This document shows, piece by piece, positions 4,957 through 5,389 of a DNA stretch of 5,389 nucleotides. The DNA is from Pseudomonadota bacterium. GTDB taxonomy: Bacteria > Pseudomonadota > Gammaproteobacteria > Burkholderiales > Burkholderiaceae_B. A model generated the notes under the pieces. That model did not search any database. It saw only the letters and a list, made by a program, of their open reading frames with translations, and was not told where the DNA came from. Where the stretch lies: positions 1 to 5,389 of the forward strand of contig JAEZGR010000172.1 in NCBI GenBank assembly GCA_023437255.1. Direction: 5' to 3'. Made by a program: the position numbers and the translations under genes. How positions within the stretch are numbered: the first letter of the stretch is position 1; each line of letters opens with the position of its first letter.

Positions 4957-4980
4957 TTGAACGCCAGTAGCGGCGTTCAA
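4957..4980. repeat. Perfect 9-bp inverted repeat (hairpin)
   Basis: TTGAACGCC (4957-4965) and GGCGTTCAA (4972-4980) flank a six-base AGTAGC loop. It lies 31 bases past the stop of the right-hand SRAP gene and 73 bases before the COG4315 start. Without a T run on the minus strand it is a weak terminator candidate; an operator for the COG4315 gene or a 3' stabilising hairpin are alternatives. Confidence 0.5.
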
Positions 4981-5011
4981 AGATGTTATGCGATTCGGTT
5001 GGCCGGGGGTG

Positions 5012-5389
5012 TTACTGATGGTGCAGGGTGGCCGCTATCGGCGCCGCAGCATCTTGCAGCTGGTATCGGCTATTGCCCACCGCCCGCGTCACCGGCCACC
5101 ACTGAAACGCCGACTCCGGTCGCGGTGTTGACAACAGCTCGAGTGCGGCGCCGACACTGATCTCAGTGTCGATCCAGTATTGGGCGTCGTCCGGCGTCAG
5201 ACAGACAGGCCTGCGGTCGTGTATGTCGACCATTCCCCCTGCCGCGTCGTCGGTAATGATCGCGAACCCGGTTTCCGCCAAAACTTCTTTTCCGGGCACC
5301 CAGGCCGTGATGCCCGCCATAAGAATCGGGTGCTCGTCTTTGGCGGAGATGAACCACGGTTGCTTGTCTCCCTTTTCGCCGGTCCATTC
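5012..5389 (-). CDS. SRAP-domain protein, canonical active-site type, C-terminal part (cut by window edge)
   Basis: The last 125 residues of a YedK/HMCES-type abasic-site-crosslinking protein are visible; the start, including the decisive Cys2 and Asn75 region, lies outside the window. The visible part opens with EW, the Glu105-Trp106 pair of the family (FEW), then has PILMAGITAW, GFAIITDDAAGGMVDIHDRRPVCL and FQWWPVTRAVGNSRYQ. His160 is present in the IHDRRP motif, so the C-terminal half of the active site is canonical. By eye about half of the residues match the left-hand SRAP protein over the shared stretch, so the two are paralogues rather than a recent duplication, and the contrast IHDRRP versus QSRGRKP is visible inside this window. 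The frame is open to the right edge and ends at TAA 5014-5012. A hairpin follows 31 bases downstream. Confidence 0.92.
   Translation of the reverse strand, partial: EWTGEKGDKQPWFISAKDEHPILMAGITAWVPGKEVLAETGFAIITDDAAGGMVDIHDRRPVCLTPDDAQYWIDTEISVGAALELLSTPRPESAFQWWPVTRAVGNSRYQLQDAAAPIAATLHHQ

Noticed and set aside
1..5389. CRISPR arrays, tRNA or rRNA genes, insertion sequences, attachment sites
   Set aside because: No regular repeats, no cloverleaf or rRNA-like sequence, no transposase or integrase coding and no terminal inverted repeats were seen.

Overview
This window reads as a chromosomal segment of a GC-rich sulfur-oxidising proteobacterium, most likely beta- or gammaproteobacterial. The basis is a flavocytochrome c sulfide dehydrogenase pair next to a YeeE/YedE-type transporter, together with strong AGGAGG ribosome-binding sites and uniform high-GC coding. 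The assignment is inferred from gene content only.

Left third (1-2096, all minus strand): a sulfide-oxidation operon read right to left. It comprises a monoheme cytochrome c subunit (fccA-like), the flavoprotein subunit (fccB; overlaps the cytochrome gene by 4 bases) and, 16 bases further on, the start of a YeeE/YedE sulfur-transport membrane protein that runs off the left edge. The cytochrome carries a Sec-type signal and the flavoprotein a twin-arginine signal, so both should act in the periplasm. The flavoprotein keeps the flavin-attachment cysteine and both redox-disulfide cysteines.

Intergenic 2097-2425 (329 bases): this divergent region is rich in structure. It holds a GGTAACG direct repeat with a 10-base period, a perfect 15-bp palindrome (operator candidate), and a run of three hairpins on the plus strand ending in a strong intrinsic terminator with no gene upstream of it. 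That run is a candidate small RNA or leader/attenuator. A likely -10 box and a strong ribosome-binding site then precede a GFA-family zinc protein (2426-2866, plus strand).

Right part (2832-5389): a cluster with a DNA-repair flavour. Two SRAP-domain genes (YedK/HMCES family, abasic-site crosslinking) lie in the same orientation about 1.4 kb apart. Between them are a small unknown gene, a T4 endonuclease V-like pyrimidine-dimer glycosylase and a secreted COG4315-type repeat protein. The right-hand SRAP copy, cut by the window edge, keeps the canonical Glu-Trp and IHDRRP active-site motifs. The left-hand copy is full length with a clean reading frame, but three catalytic positions are replaced (C2F, N75L, H160S in YedK numbering) and only Glu105 remains. 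It looks like a maintained SRAP pseudoenzyme beside an active-type paralogue, and it is the most unusual observation here. The glycosylase keeps Thr2 and Glu23 but lacks the aromatic C-terminal tail of the T4 enzyme. A functional link is plausible (the glycosylase/lyase generates abasic sites and SRAP proteins bind them) but is inference from proximity.
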